Source: Diaporthe sp. PMI_573
Lineage: Eukaryota > Ascomycota > Sordariomycetes > Diaporthales > Diaporthaceae
Assembly: GCA_021399435.1 (NCBI GenBank)
Contig: JAJTUP010000055.1
Span: 124,001-188,000 of the forward strand
Length of the DNA: 64,000 bases
Direction of reading: 5' to 3'
In this document: positions 22,973 to 34,343 of the stretch, in pieces
How the letters are laid out: every line of letters starts with the position of its first letter
How positions within the stretch are numbered: position 1 is the stretch's first letter
Notes under the pieces: generated by a model
What the model was told of the DNA's origin: nothing
Database searches by the model: none
The model's input: the letters and a program-made list of their open reading frames with translations, nothing else
Translations under genes and position numbers: made by a program

Positions 22973-25504
22973 TCAACATGAGATCTGTGGTGTTTTTTAT
23001 TCCACCAGCTCACCTTCTCTCTGGGCTGTCGCGACGTCTCACGACGCAAATGAATTCTTTTGTGGCGGCCGACTAAATCGACTTCGAGTCCCATCACCGG
23101 CGTTGTACATTTGGAAATACCAGGGCGGCGTTCACTTTTACGGAAATGTTTTCTGGGGGGCAGGTACATTGGAAAGGATGCGTTTGGGTTTGGCTGCGTG
23201 ATAAAACGGATTATTGCATGCAGTCTGCTCGTTTGGTCCGCCTGGGCAAGGCACGAACGGCAGCTGCCATTTCTACTACTTCTAGTGTCTACTATCTCCG
23301 GCCAAGGACTGAATCCGACAATATGGTCGGTTATTCGACGAGCAACGACAAGCCGAATATGTGTACAGTAAATCGCGCTCAATTCGGACCGATTCCCACG
23401 ACGAAAGCGAGGTGCACCTTTCCAGCATCCCGGTCCAAGGGCTGGGGCTGGTCAGAGGACTTCAATTCGAAGGGATTGTACATAGGTGCCAGGCGTGAAT
23501 CGAACCACACAAAATACTCTGTACACAATCTGAGTACCCATTTGAACGGAGTAAATAAAAATTGAAGAACTTGGAACAAGCAGCTTTCTCCTCGCAACCC
23601 CGCACCCCTGAACTAGTACGTCCAAGAAGGCAGGAAGGGCGATCACAACGAGCGTTTCCCAGGGACGGCCTGCCACAGAGCCTCCCAAGAAGTGAAGCAC
23701 AATGTGTGGCGGTGGGGCAGCCGTCTTAGGCACAGATACACCATTTGACGCTTCCGGAAAGAGCAATCCCAACAGCCTGCGACTGGGGCGCGAAGCCCAG
23801 AGGCTTCGGCTTGCGACCGGTCGGTCGGGCAGCAAACGAGGCGTTGTTGATCCCACTTTCGCACAGTCGGAGATAAGCGCGCTAGTGCGGGAAGCTTTGA
23901 AGAAGGTAGGGATATTTTGCGGCATGCGCCATGAGATCATTGGGACGGGGCTAGGTCTTGTGTGGCGCCCGCCAGGCCGAACCCGAGCCGGGATGAGCTT
24001 TAAGGCTGGGCCGCGTCCCACATGTCTTTTTTCTCTGTTGCTCATCTTGGCAACGCTGGCTGTGTTTCCCTGGCTGAAGGTGTGCTGGCAGGCAGTGGCA
24101 GGCTGGCAGGCCGGGCTGGCTGGGTGTCCTCTGTCCGGATTGGGATTGTCTCTCCCGACGTACGTGTGCCGGCGCCGGCGCCGAACAAAAAACTGCGGAA
24201 AGGCGACTCGTTTCAAATTGTCTTGGGGCGCTGCTTTTTGGTTTGGCAATCCTTGCGCAGATCTGCGCGATCGGCACCTGGTGATTGGGTCGGGTGTGTG
24301 TGCTTGTGCATATGCAGTGCACATTGGGCAGGCGAGGCGTTGTTCTGTGGCTTCACATGCAACAATAATAAGATGCTAGATTCCCCCTTCAGGGCTCGAT
24401 ACATGTTAATGGTGACATCCACGATCGGGATCGAAGATGGCCTCCTTATTCACCTGACACCGTACTCGTTCACTCCGGACTTTGACCTACCGAGAAACTG
24501 GAGTCCTTGGGAGTGGATTTGTCTACAGGTCATCGATTGAAAGGACCAGCGTCTGGAGCCAGCCCTACCACAGCCGTGACCAAGGCTCCTCGGGGCCGAG
24601 ACAGCAATTTCCACTCATCCACCCATATTCGGCAGACAATCTGCCATAGATGCCATCGTGACCATGTCTATTGTAGCAAGCACGCTCGAAACTTGGGGTT
24701 GAGAAAAATGCCACGGAGGTGATATGTTTGTTTGTCGCACTGCAATTCGGGGCCGACCGCGTTTGTGGCGCCAATGTCGCAGTGGGCAGGAAGGCGTCGT
24801 CGTCTTCGTGTGCGCCAGCTGTAGAAATGGTAGACAGAGCCCTCAGCGTAGCACATCCTCCATGCCTGTTGTGCTCGCGGGTGCTAGGTTGTAAGCCTGA
24901 TGGGCTTTCACCTATACTTCCCATGAAATCTTCCCTCTTGGTGGGTACCCTGAACTTGAGAGCGTTTTGCAGAGCGGGATGAAATCCGCACGCGTGAACA
25001 AAACAATGCGATCAGAGTCATCTGACAGTTGACACGTTTCACCGCGCTCTTTTTCATTATTAAAAGCGTACCCCTTGCTTCGCACTTGACTGTCCAATAA
25101 CAGTGAGTCGCCTACGTACCTTGATATCACCATGTCTCACTCATGTGTTTATCAGGTGACCTGTTTATCAACTCACGTCACGATGGCCGGGGCTTCCAGC
25201 CCATTCTGGTGGGGCCAAGTACGCGCGAATACATCCCACGTGTGCTCGTAGTGAGAAAGGAAGTGGCCGTCCATTGTCGCCCTAAGCCGGCTCACTAGTG
25301 GGAGCCAGGTGGTGGATACTCGTGGAGAGTAGCTCTGAAAAAGGGGGGAACCTGCCTTTGGACAGACAATTTCTGATGCCGGTATTGTCTTATAAGATAC
25401 GTTCTATGCATTTATGTACGCTTTTACCCAGCTCATGCAAAATCCTCCATGTATGCCAGTGGGGATCATGAAACTCCTGATGATCCAGTCCGTATCGACT
25501 ACCC
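22973..25504. other. Intergenic between WSC gene and PI-PLC gene
   Basis: No gene supported. It lies between two convergent genes, so it should hold two 3' ends. The largest ORF (23452-24324 minus, 290 codons) opens at a non-ATG codon, is rich in Arg/Pro/Ser and resembles nothing known to me. A tRNA-like T-arm near 23497 was examined and rejected. Confidence 0.45.
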
Positions 25505-26692
25505 TCAGCCCGTCAACCAAGCGTTCCTCGCCAATATGGCATCTACTAACCTCTGGCCAGGAAAGTCCCCCATGATAACCCCCGTCTTGCCCTGCTGGCC
25601 ATCCTTAACACTCTCCTCGAGCAGCCGGCCCGTCCGGTCGTTCATGCCCTCGACCATGGAGCCGTTCACGGCCTCCAGCGGGCCCGCCGCCGCCTCGATG
25701 GGCGTGACCCCCACGCTCGCGCTGAGGTGGCTAAGGTACAACACGTCGGAGCCGGACGGGCTCGCGCCGGCGGCCTCGAGGCTAGCCCTGATCGCCTCCC
25801 ACTTGTCCTCGAGGTGCTCGAGATCCACTATGACCCACAAGTCCTCGAGGCTGATGTGCGGCGAAGTCCACGGCACGCCGTAGGCGGTCCCCGGGGCGGT
25901 TGGGAACTCATACAGCACGATGACCTTGCCGCGCAGCTGCGCCATGGTCGGCAGCAGGGGCGAGCCTGCCGGCGCTGATGGGCTGGGCCACGGGGTTAGC
26001 AGGTGTTTGGTGCTGCCCGGCTCTGTGCGGGGGTTCTTGAGGCGGTAGTGGTTGAAGGCCTCCTCGTATGTCGTCTTGTAAGTGGTGGTGTCCGCCTCCC
26101 CCTTCTCCTCTTCTTGGTCGTAAAAGGTCCCCTCTGGCTTCCTGCGAACTGGCGGCCCTTCCTGTTTCAGCCTCATGATTATCCCCTCCGTTGGGTGCTG
26201 GTCCAGGAACTCAAAGAGCGTGAGCAGCACGTCTTCCAACGTGTAGCCCGTGTATACCTGCGCGTGGAAGATGCCAATCTCCGGGGCCGCGTCCTCCCCG
26301 CCGGCAGCCTCGTCGATTACCATACGCCCCCTGATGTCAAAATACCGCAGCCCAGCCCTGAGTTGTGTCTTCAGGTCATGCGTTTGACACTGCAACTTCG
26401 TGTTGTTCACCAGGTCGAAGGTCTCTGTGTCGTGCGTCCCTGGTATGGACAGGCTGGCCAGGCTGGTCTGGTCTGGTACGCTGGCCATCCAGTCGGGATG
26501 CATCGACTTGTCCAAGTCAAATGAGAATGACGAAGAGTAGTTCTTGTATGATGGCATTTTCTCGGGTGAGGACCACAGGAAGGGCCGTAAAGTAGAGCTG
26601 GATAGTTGCAGGAACAAGTAAAAGCAGACGACCACAAGCACCGCAAGGACGATGATGTTCGTGCGGCTTCTCCTCGCCTGTGAGGCGAACAT
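25505..26692 (-). CDS. Membrane-anchored PI-PLC X-domain phosphodiesterase
   Basis: Single-exon gene of 395 residues. A hydrophobic segment at residues 12-30 after a basic N-terminus (RRSR) is a signal anchor or uncleaved signal, placing the enzyme in the secretory lumen or at the cell surface. The catalytic domain is of the bacterial-type phosphatidylinositol-specific phospholipase C X family. The first catalytic His is His87 in SIPGTHDT, followed by RYFDIRG (~117-122) and the second His143 in IFHAQVYTG. No EF-hand, Y or C2 domain follows, unlike eukaryotic PLC-delta. A probable TATA box lies 29 bp upstream of the ATG. The substrate (PI, GPI or another phosphodiester) cannot be decided from sequence. 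Confidence 0.88.
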   Translation of the reverse strand: MFASQARRSRTNIIVLAVLVVVCFYLFLQLSSSTLRPFLWSSPEKMPSYKNYSSSFSFDLDKSMHPDWMASVPDQTSLASLSIPGTHDTETFDLVNNTKLQCQTHDLKTQLRAGLRYFDIRGRMVIDEAAGGEDAAPEIGIFHAQVYTGYTLEDVLLTLFEFLDQHPTEGIIMRLKQEGPPVRRKPEGTFYDQEEEKGEADTTTYKTTYEEAFNHYRLKNPRTEPGSTKHLLTPWPSPSAPAGSPLLPTMAQLRGKVIVLYEFPTAPGTAYGVPWTSPHISLEDLWVIVDLEHLEDKWEAIRASLEAAGASPSGSDVLYLSHLSASVGVTPIEAAAGPLEAVNGSMVEGMNDRTGRLLEESVKDGQQGKTGVIMGDFPGQRLVDAILARNAWLTG

Positions 26693-27473
26693 GATGAATA
26701 TATATAGACGAAGGGCTCTCTATTTATAGGGATGAGCGGGTATATGGGATGGTGAGATGGGGAGCGCGGATCCGGCGGGATTCGGCGAGCAGGGTCTCGT
26801 CAGTCTCGGCGTGGTCGTTCGTTCAGGCCGTAGGAGCAGCCATCGCCAAGTTTGCTCCAAGGGCTGTTCGTCTACGGCAGTGCGAGTGTCCAAGGATATG
26901 TTCTGTTCGCACCGGCAGGATAAAATGGTGTCTGCATGAGCAGAGAGGCACACACTGGGCGGGCCCCAAAGTTTATGGGCTACTCGTTGAGCTGACGCAC
27001 GGACCATCATTGCCACCATGCTCTGCCCAGCAGCCCCATGTTTTCAATTCTCAATGGCGGTCCCGTGCCTCCTTGATTGAACACCGGCCAATGAGCCCGG
27101 AATTCGATTCTAATTGCACATCCTCACGAGGCTTGCAGGGTCACGGTGAGACGGACAAGTTGACTTTCAAATCATAAACATCACAGCATTGATATTAAAG
27201 GATAAAGTGGTATCATAACCTCATACGCTCCCTCGTCCAACGAATCCAGAATAGCCATATCGGTTGAAATAGAAACCGGGTATATTGCGAATCGAAACCA
27301 AGAGACATGCGTCAGTCAAAGTACATGACGCGTTTTTTTTTTTTTTGAGTCGTTCGTCTTGTTCGTCGTCTGACTCCATCCCGAAACCCTCCGGAACACC
27401 CTCCCGCCTCTTCCCACAGCCAATCTTACTCGAATCCAGAAAGCAGGCTTGACACCGTGCCAAAGAGGCATGA
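26693..27473. other. Intergenic, PI-PLC promoter and 3' side of the channel gene
   Basis: Apart from the TATA box nothing is recognised. An A run on the minus strand (T12-13 near 27334-27346 on plus) lies just beyond the stop of the channel gene. Confidence 0.5.
26721..26728 (-). promoter_or_regulatory. TATA box of the PI-PLC gene
   Basis: The minus strand reads TATAAATA, 29 bp before the start codon. The 5' UTR must therefore be very short. A second AT run (TATATATA-like) directly before the ATG is too close to act as TATA. Confidence 0.55.
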
Positions 27474-30238
27474 TTAGTAGATGACTTTCTCCTCCCACAC
27501 AGGTGGCCTTGCGCCATCCTGATCCCACACGAGCTTGTTCTTGTCGTTGAGCTCGCAGCCCTCGTCGGTAATCGGGATCACCTTGCCCGTGTGGGCCACC
27601 TCCTGCGCTGAAACACCAGCCTGGTCACGAGGAATCCAGAGAAGCGGTGGCTGTGAGGTAACAACACTGGGCAAGTATGCCTCTGCCTCCAACTTGTCCG
27701 TCACACCGAAGTTGACTTCGCGCTGTGGCAGGTATGAACGCAGTGTGAAGTAGTCAGCGTAGACCCAAGGCTTGAGGAACTTGATGATGAAATTGCCCTT
27801 CTTTGGCTTGCCACCCGGAGAGTGCTGGTGCTGGTCAGTAAACGTGCACTTTTAGTCAAATGGGCTGTAGGTTCTTAGGTCACTCACTGTTGCATAGCCC
27901 GTGCCGTTCGCCACGGCTTTCTCGTCACTGACTGTCGCTTCCAAGCCTGTGTGTCGCTGCTCCTCCTCGGCCATCAGACTCTGCGGAAGATTATACAGAA
28001 GCGGGTCCAGAGCACTGTTGAGGCTGAGGTGGAAGAGGATGGTGAAGACGAGGAAGGCAACCATGAGCACCAAGGGTCCGATGGCCACGGAGGCAGCAAA
28101 CAGACCAATCAAGCAGAGCTCGCTCAGGTAGATGCCGGTGAATAGCTGCTTGAGTGCTCGGGGGTAAATGAGACCTCGGGTGTCGACATGGGTGTCCGTG
28201 ACGAACAGAACATTGTATCGCCAAGCAAAGTAGAACAAGGCCATCCCGATGGTCGCCCACCCCAGGATCAGAGGAGCGATTGCTGCGTATGTGATCGCAA
28301 TCACCGTCAAATTAGTGTATATGGGCAAGGTGCTTCCCCATGAGATTGCGCTGAGATTCGCCCACTTGTTGTAGAGGGCGCGGGGCGTGCCGGCAAGATA
28401 TCTGTAGAGAAGGTTGAAGATGATGAAACCAACGACTTGGGAAATGACGCTCGAGGCAATAGTCAGGCCCTGGACAATGAAGTAGGAGATGTAGAAGTTC
28501 GAAGCCTTGGGAAGACTGTTCGCCAGGATCGTTGTGACCGCCGTTGGGTTGTCTCGGATCTGCTCAACCACTGCCGACGCGGATGAGGTGACTGTAGTAA
28601 TCAAGAAGACCTGGATGACCTGGAAGGCGAAATACGAGCTTTGCGTGAACAGCTCGATCCGCGAGAATGAGGGTTCTCCCGACAGCTTCGCACAAAGCCT
28701 CATAACGACGGGGACCAGCGACATCAGAATTGCGAGTGCGACAGAAGGGAGAAGGCCAGTGACCACGCCCATAATGATATCCGGGATTTGTTTGAGCCAC
28801 GACAACCAAGGCTGTTGCTCGAGGTAAGACACGTTGCTGATGACACCGACAACGCCCACCGGAATAGCCCAGAATATAATCATTGCGGTGATGAAGCCAA
28901 TGACAGCATACCGCCGGACGAGCATTTGCCACCAAGGTATGGACAGAGAGCTCCAGACAACATCCTTCGGAGTGATGCCAATGTAAGACGGGGTCATGGA
29001 GAGACCATTGTGGTGTGCGAGGACTTGGTAAGCCGTCTCAGCTTCGGCCTGGCTCTTGAACTCGATGAACACCGCGGGCATTTTCTTGTTACCGCCAGAG
29101 AGGTACCTGGCCTGCGCAGCTTCCGTCTCAGGGATAAGCCTGGCGAGTTCGGAGCGACACCAGTCGATGGTGTCCACCTTCTTGCCAATCAGGCCCAAGG
29201 GTCCGGTGCGATGGGTAGGCCGCTTCTTTAGAGGAACCCATCTGCTGGCAACGCTCCCAGACTCTGCATCCAGTGGAGGGTGGGTATTGTCCGCGGGTGC
29301 GCCATTGGAAGTCTTGAGACGCTCCTTGTTGGCGAGCTTGATGAGCTTGACCTCGGCCTTCTCCAGCTTGTAGGCCACCTTATCTCGCTCCTCCACCAGC
29401 TTTTCGGTTTCCTTGATGTCGTGGTTGATCCAGATGTGCTTGACTGAGTTGCCGAAGATCTTGCGCAATGTCCTCTCCTCCAGGTAATTGTCAGGAACCG
29501 AGGTGAACAAGACTGTCCTCGATGACACCCGATTGGCGTAAAAGGGGCTGATGAGGAAAGCCTGACGGAGGTTGATGTAGTATACACATTCACGGAAGAT
29601 CAAGTACATGACGAAACCGTAGTAAACCCAGGCGACAAATGCGTGCGCATAGTAGCGGTTGCCCTGGGTGTCAGGGTTGATGTTCGAATAGGAAAGAATG
29701 TCGAGCTGCTCCTGACCCCCACCCCCGGTAATATTGACCGGGAAAAGGACAGGCCAGGTGATGCACACTCCCACGAAACAGATGATAACGGTCATCTGCC
29801 GATAGCGTCAGTACAAAGCGCGGACTCGGTGCTGGGGACTTGGTGCGGTGCTGGGGGACGTACGCGGATAAATCGTAGATACAGGTAGGAGTCCAAGGAC
29901 TGGGTCTGGAGAGCCAGGCTGTCGGGTATCTTCCAGAAGCGGCCGAGCCAATTTAGGTAGCCGCCTGGCAAGGCGGGCGTGCGCTCATTCTCGCGAAGGC
30001 TACCGATGTAAGAGCGAGGAGCATAATAGCGTCTTTGGCTTCGGCGTAGAATGATGAAGATGAGGAAATAAACGGCAGCGGTGATTGCGACGGGTACCAG
30101 GGTCGATACCATGCCGGAGAGAGACACCGGCCTGATCTCTTGGACGGCCTCGCCTTGGTTGCTCATCTTGTCGGCGAAATCGGCGACTTTGCCCAGGGCG
30201 TCGTCGAAATCCCTCGAAGAGAGGTCACGTTCTGCCAT
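27474..30238 (-). CDS. CSC1/OSCA/TMEM63-family mechanosensitive cation channel
   Basis: Three exons (30238-29864, 29795-27888, 27830-27474) give 879 residues, normal for fungal CSC1-like proteins (DUF221/RSN1 family), osmo- or stretch-gated calcium-permeable channels. Seen: an N-terminal helix (~SGMVSTLVPVAITAAVYFLIFIIL), RRYYAPRSYIG, two more early spans and a cytosolic RRM-like domain (LFTSVPDNYLEERTL...VFIEFKSQAEAETAYQ). The conserved stretch WSSLSIPWWQMLVRRYAV follows and leads into eight or so membrane helices of the pore region. After intron 2 comes a cytosolic tail (KPWVYADYFTLRSYLPQ). Introns are 68 and 57 bp. Intron 1 falls exactly after the first conserved cytosolic motif. The start is the first in-frame ATG, MAERDL. 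It could sit in plasma membrane or vacuole; sequence does not decide. Confidence 0.92.
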
Positions 30239-33200
30239 GGTGTTAGTCCTGAGAATGTCGTTCTTGGTGGTGTAGTGAGTTGTCAAGAAGAAGCATGGGT
30301 GATTACCTCGGGGGCGAGAAGCCTTGAATGCTGCAGGGCGCGGTAGCTTTCTAGAGAGTCAAGACAGGACAAGAAGCCGCCGCAGATGGGTGTGAGTGTG
30401 ACAGGTTGGGCTGAAGCCAGGCAAGAGGCCGGTTCAAGACCGCGAAGAGAGGCCGGTTTTGTATCGGCCGTGTGTCAGAAGGGAGGCTTGTATTGGAAGA
30501 GAGGACTGGAGGCCCTCGGGGCGGTCCAGCTGCAAGGTGTCGAATGGTCGAGGTCGAAGGGTCGAGGTCGGAGCGGCCGCGCGTGGTTTCGGCAGGCCGC
30601 AAGCTGTCAACCACGGTGCAAGGCGTGGGTGAGAATTAAGCTCGAGAGGTTTTGAGTAGTGCACATGTGGGCAGGGGCGGGCAGGGTGAAGGGGAGGAGA
30701 AGCCTCGTCCGATGGGCACCGGGGCTGGAGGCCTTCTGGCGAGTACATGTAGTCTGGCCTGGCACGACACTGTCGCAATAAAAAAGCAGGGCAAGGGCAC
30801 GGCACTGGAACTCGAGTGGTTGGCCAATTGAAACTGGGATTGGCTATGACGACGTCGCGTCGTGCCCCAAGGCCTAGCAGAATGAAGGCAAGCCGTGGTT
30901 CCTGCTGTGCTGTGCTGATCCCTGCCAAGCTGGGCTCAGAAACAGCCGTGACCAGGCGGCATGTTATCTATCGCCCAAGGCAGGAAGCAGGGCCAGCAGG
31001 CACTTGGCTGCTGGGCGTCATCCCAGGTGGCCAAGGTTGGCTGTTGGCAGACCAGGTCCTGGGCAAGCACGCAGCCGCCCGCATGTGCCTTCCCAGATTC
31101 GCATGGGCGACAAGTTGGTGAGATCGATTAGGATCTCGGCTTTGGGCCCTTGGCGGCAGGGTCTTCCTCGCCAGGCTGTCGATCGACCTCTCGAGGGTAA
31201 AACACATGACACCATCGTGCAGCTTCCTGCGCACCCCCAGGCCTGGCTGTCAGGAGCACCAGCACAATCGAACCACCTGCCCAAGGTAAATCATGCCAAG
31301 CCCAGAGTTCTCCTGGTTCTCTCACCCATCTCCAGCCCCATTTGCCGCTCCCCATCTCGTGTTGCCCCTGCAAGACACTTGTCATTTTCGACCTGATACA
31401 CAGTACCTGCGGTGTGCCTCTGTGGTGCCTCTGCGGCGCCTCTGTGGACGCTGTCGATGCCAGGTATCATGAGAAATTATCACCAAAGGGACAGTTGCGG
31501 GGCCAACGTCCCGCTACGAATACCACCGTCCCGACCGGAACGAGTCAATGACAGGATGACAGGCCCAACTTAGCACACACCCAAAGACTCCCAGCACCCA
31601 GCCAAGCGGCGTCGCGGCGGACATTGGTGCAGCCGACCACTAGCTGCCGCTCCGCTGAGCCTGGGAGAAAGTAGGCGCCAACTCCATCAATGATGTATGC
31701 GGCGCACCGCATCCGAGCGCTCGATCTTGGAGTGCATCATTGGCATTGGTAACTGTCACCGGTACTGAAAATCAGCGTTGGCCCCAGCATCAACAATTGC
31801 ATGCTGTTTCGCTGGCCCGGCCTGCACAGCAAAACGACCATGGCTTCGGGGCTAGGGCAGACTAGCCACTCAGTGCCACCCTCCTCCGAAACTTCGTCCT
31901 GCCGCACAGGATCCTCAGGATGTAACATTCACCAACAATGCACTTGTGTTGTGGGTGCGGAACGTGGAACCGCAAACGGGCAGCCAGGCCCAATTCGACG
32001 GCCACGAAACTCGACAGAATTCTTCAGCTGCCGGACAACACCGATCAAGGCAGCTCAGCCACGACCCGTCCAGGCCCCACCGAAAACTACCACCCTCTTG
32101 CTTTGGCCTCAGCATGGAACATTGAACCATTGGCAGCCGGCCCCTCCAATCTCAATCCGCTTGCCCGCATTCGACAGCTGATTGCGAACAAAACGTTGTG
32201 CAATCGCAGACTTTTTGCAGGTGGCTGGCTGCACGTGCGAGGCCTCGCAATGTTTGGTTTCAGCTGTGTCAGTGCCGGACTTCATCAAGCCACATGCGCC
32301 CAAGTCCATTCCTGAGGCTTGCCCTGCGAGATTGGGTATGCGAGATGCGAGCGTCAACGGCCGCGAGTCACAAAGGAAAGACAATGCCCACAAATTCCCA
32401 GTGGTATTCTGTGGTAAATGCTGGCATTGCACGTCTCATTGTCCTGAAGCGGGCATCGCCTCGTGGGTGTCTTATTTTCCCTTTCATCCAGCATCTGTAA
32501 GTATGGTCTGTGTTATCACCCACGCGGACGACGACTCCAGCATACCCCCTTAAGAACACTATTTGGCATTTTCATTTTCAAGCTCAAGACCCTTTTGTGA
32601 TCGATTCCCCCATCTCAGTTCTTGGTTCAGCTCATACAAAGCTCTACTGCCCTCACTCGGCCTTTGATATGGGGCAATGCAGTTCCTGCAGGGCCATCCG
32701 ATCGCGTCCTGCCTGGTACCACGTACCACCCAACAAGCTTTTTGTCATCCTCAGTTTCTCGCTCCATTGATTTCAGATGCATCTAAGAGGCGTACTTACT
32801 AAGCATGTGAACCTCTTCCCCCCTTCTTTCTCTGGACTCTACAAAACTCGAAACCAACTCATAGAAGCACTCAATGGTTAACAATACACATGGTATGAGA
32901 TGATCACTTTGCGCCTTGTTCATCATCAAGCTGTAGTGAACATGTGTTGACAGCGCTGTCTTTGCGTAACGGGGAAAGCTGGTTACACCAGCGTCACGGC
33001 CCCCTAGCAACATGGCCCTGATATCTTTGATTAAGAGTTTGATCCTACTTTTCACTCTTCTATCACAGTAAGGCGCATGCATATATCAGTAGACATGGCA
33101 ATTCCGCGGGACAACCCCCCCCCCACAAACAAAACTAAAGCACACGACCGGTTGGACTGGATGTGGCTTCAGGAGCACGTCCATCGTAAAGACTGGCACA

Positions 33201-34343
33201 CTAGTCTCATTACTTTTACAGTATGGTTGATACGCCATGCTCTCAACTATGATTTCACCGCTCGAGAAGCTACAGAGTGGCCCATGGCTTCATATATGGA
33301 GTCCTTAGGCTGGTCCAAGGAAGAGCCGAGCTGACAGTTCTGGTGGGACCACTTCGCCTCAGCGAGTCCATGTTTTCTCCTGGGTCAGATGTAGCTTCGC
33401 GGGCTGGTTGACTGAAAGCGTGCTTCACGTCCAGCTTGAGCTGGCTGGACCCAGGATCGACTGCTTGAAGCTACGTGTATGAAGGTTGTCGGCTTTGGGA
33501 ACTGCAGCCGTCTATCTATTACATCGTGAAATCTATTGTCTGTAAGCCGTTCACATACCTTGCAGGTGGGAGCTCGCACCTGGCCATTCGTATAACACCA
33601 TTCGGACCCACCGTTCAAAGTCACCGTGGACCCATCAACACTCAACTCAGCATGAAATATGTGGACCACGGTGATCGTTAAAGCTTTGCAAGTACTCCGA
33701 TGATAGACAAAGCGGTGGACACTGGGACACGTGCCATTGCCATTTACGGACAAACAATTATTTCGTCTTGGGATAGCCGTCAACCAGCCACACGCCATGA
33801 TCGAGGGCCAATTTGCTCAACCATAGGTTGTAGAGGTAGGCTGTACTCAGCTCAGCTGCTATGGCGCCCACAATACCACCGGTGAGTCCGGTCCTGGTTG
33901 CTCTGAGAGCCTGTCAACTCTCTACACGCCTTTTGGCGGGAGATGTGCTTGTAATGAGACGATGGCTGAGCATCTTCGTTTCCAGCAGATTCCAAGGTCC
34001 GGGTCCGGTCAGTGAGAAGAACGAAATTGTCCAGAAGGGGAAGTCGGGCGTTCATGCCATTTCAACAAAGAACAGGTGGTACCAGTTCCGGCGGTGGAAT
34101 GGGATAGCCGACAATGAAACCGGAGCCCCTAGCCACGGGCCGTGTGAATACTTCTCGGACAAAAGAGACTGAACTTCAGTTGTGGTTCTGCTTTTCTTTT
34201 CGAGGTTGCACTGAGCATCTTCTTTGCGAGGCCCCCTCTATTCCTCCTGTCTGTCAGTCTCTGAGGAAGCCACAGCGATTGTGGACAGATCTCCATCTCT
34301 AGAAATTTTAGAACAAGTCTGCCAGCATAGGATTGCCGTCACG
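30239..34343. other. 4 kb gene-poor stretch
   Basis: No gene supported. It contains the channel promoter (30239-30400) and the 5' flank of the gene at 34344. A 12-bp imperfect repeat (gcctctgtggtg-like) occurs near 31414-31448. The ORF 33861-34172 (103 codons, ATG start, MAPTIPPVSPVL...) is the only one with a good start context. It has no recognisable domain and a strong donor-like site eight codons in, so it is left unannotated. Confidence 0.45.

Noticed and set aside
23440..23520. tRNA-like T-arm (GGTTCGATTCAC on minus)
   Set aside because: The loop would need eight bases and no matching acceptor, D or anticodon stems are found upstream.
23452..24324. 290-codon ORF on minus
   Set aside because: It opens at a non-ATG codon, is low-complexity Arg/Pro/Ser-rich, and no splice pattern or homologue is apparent.
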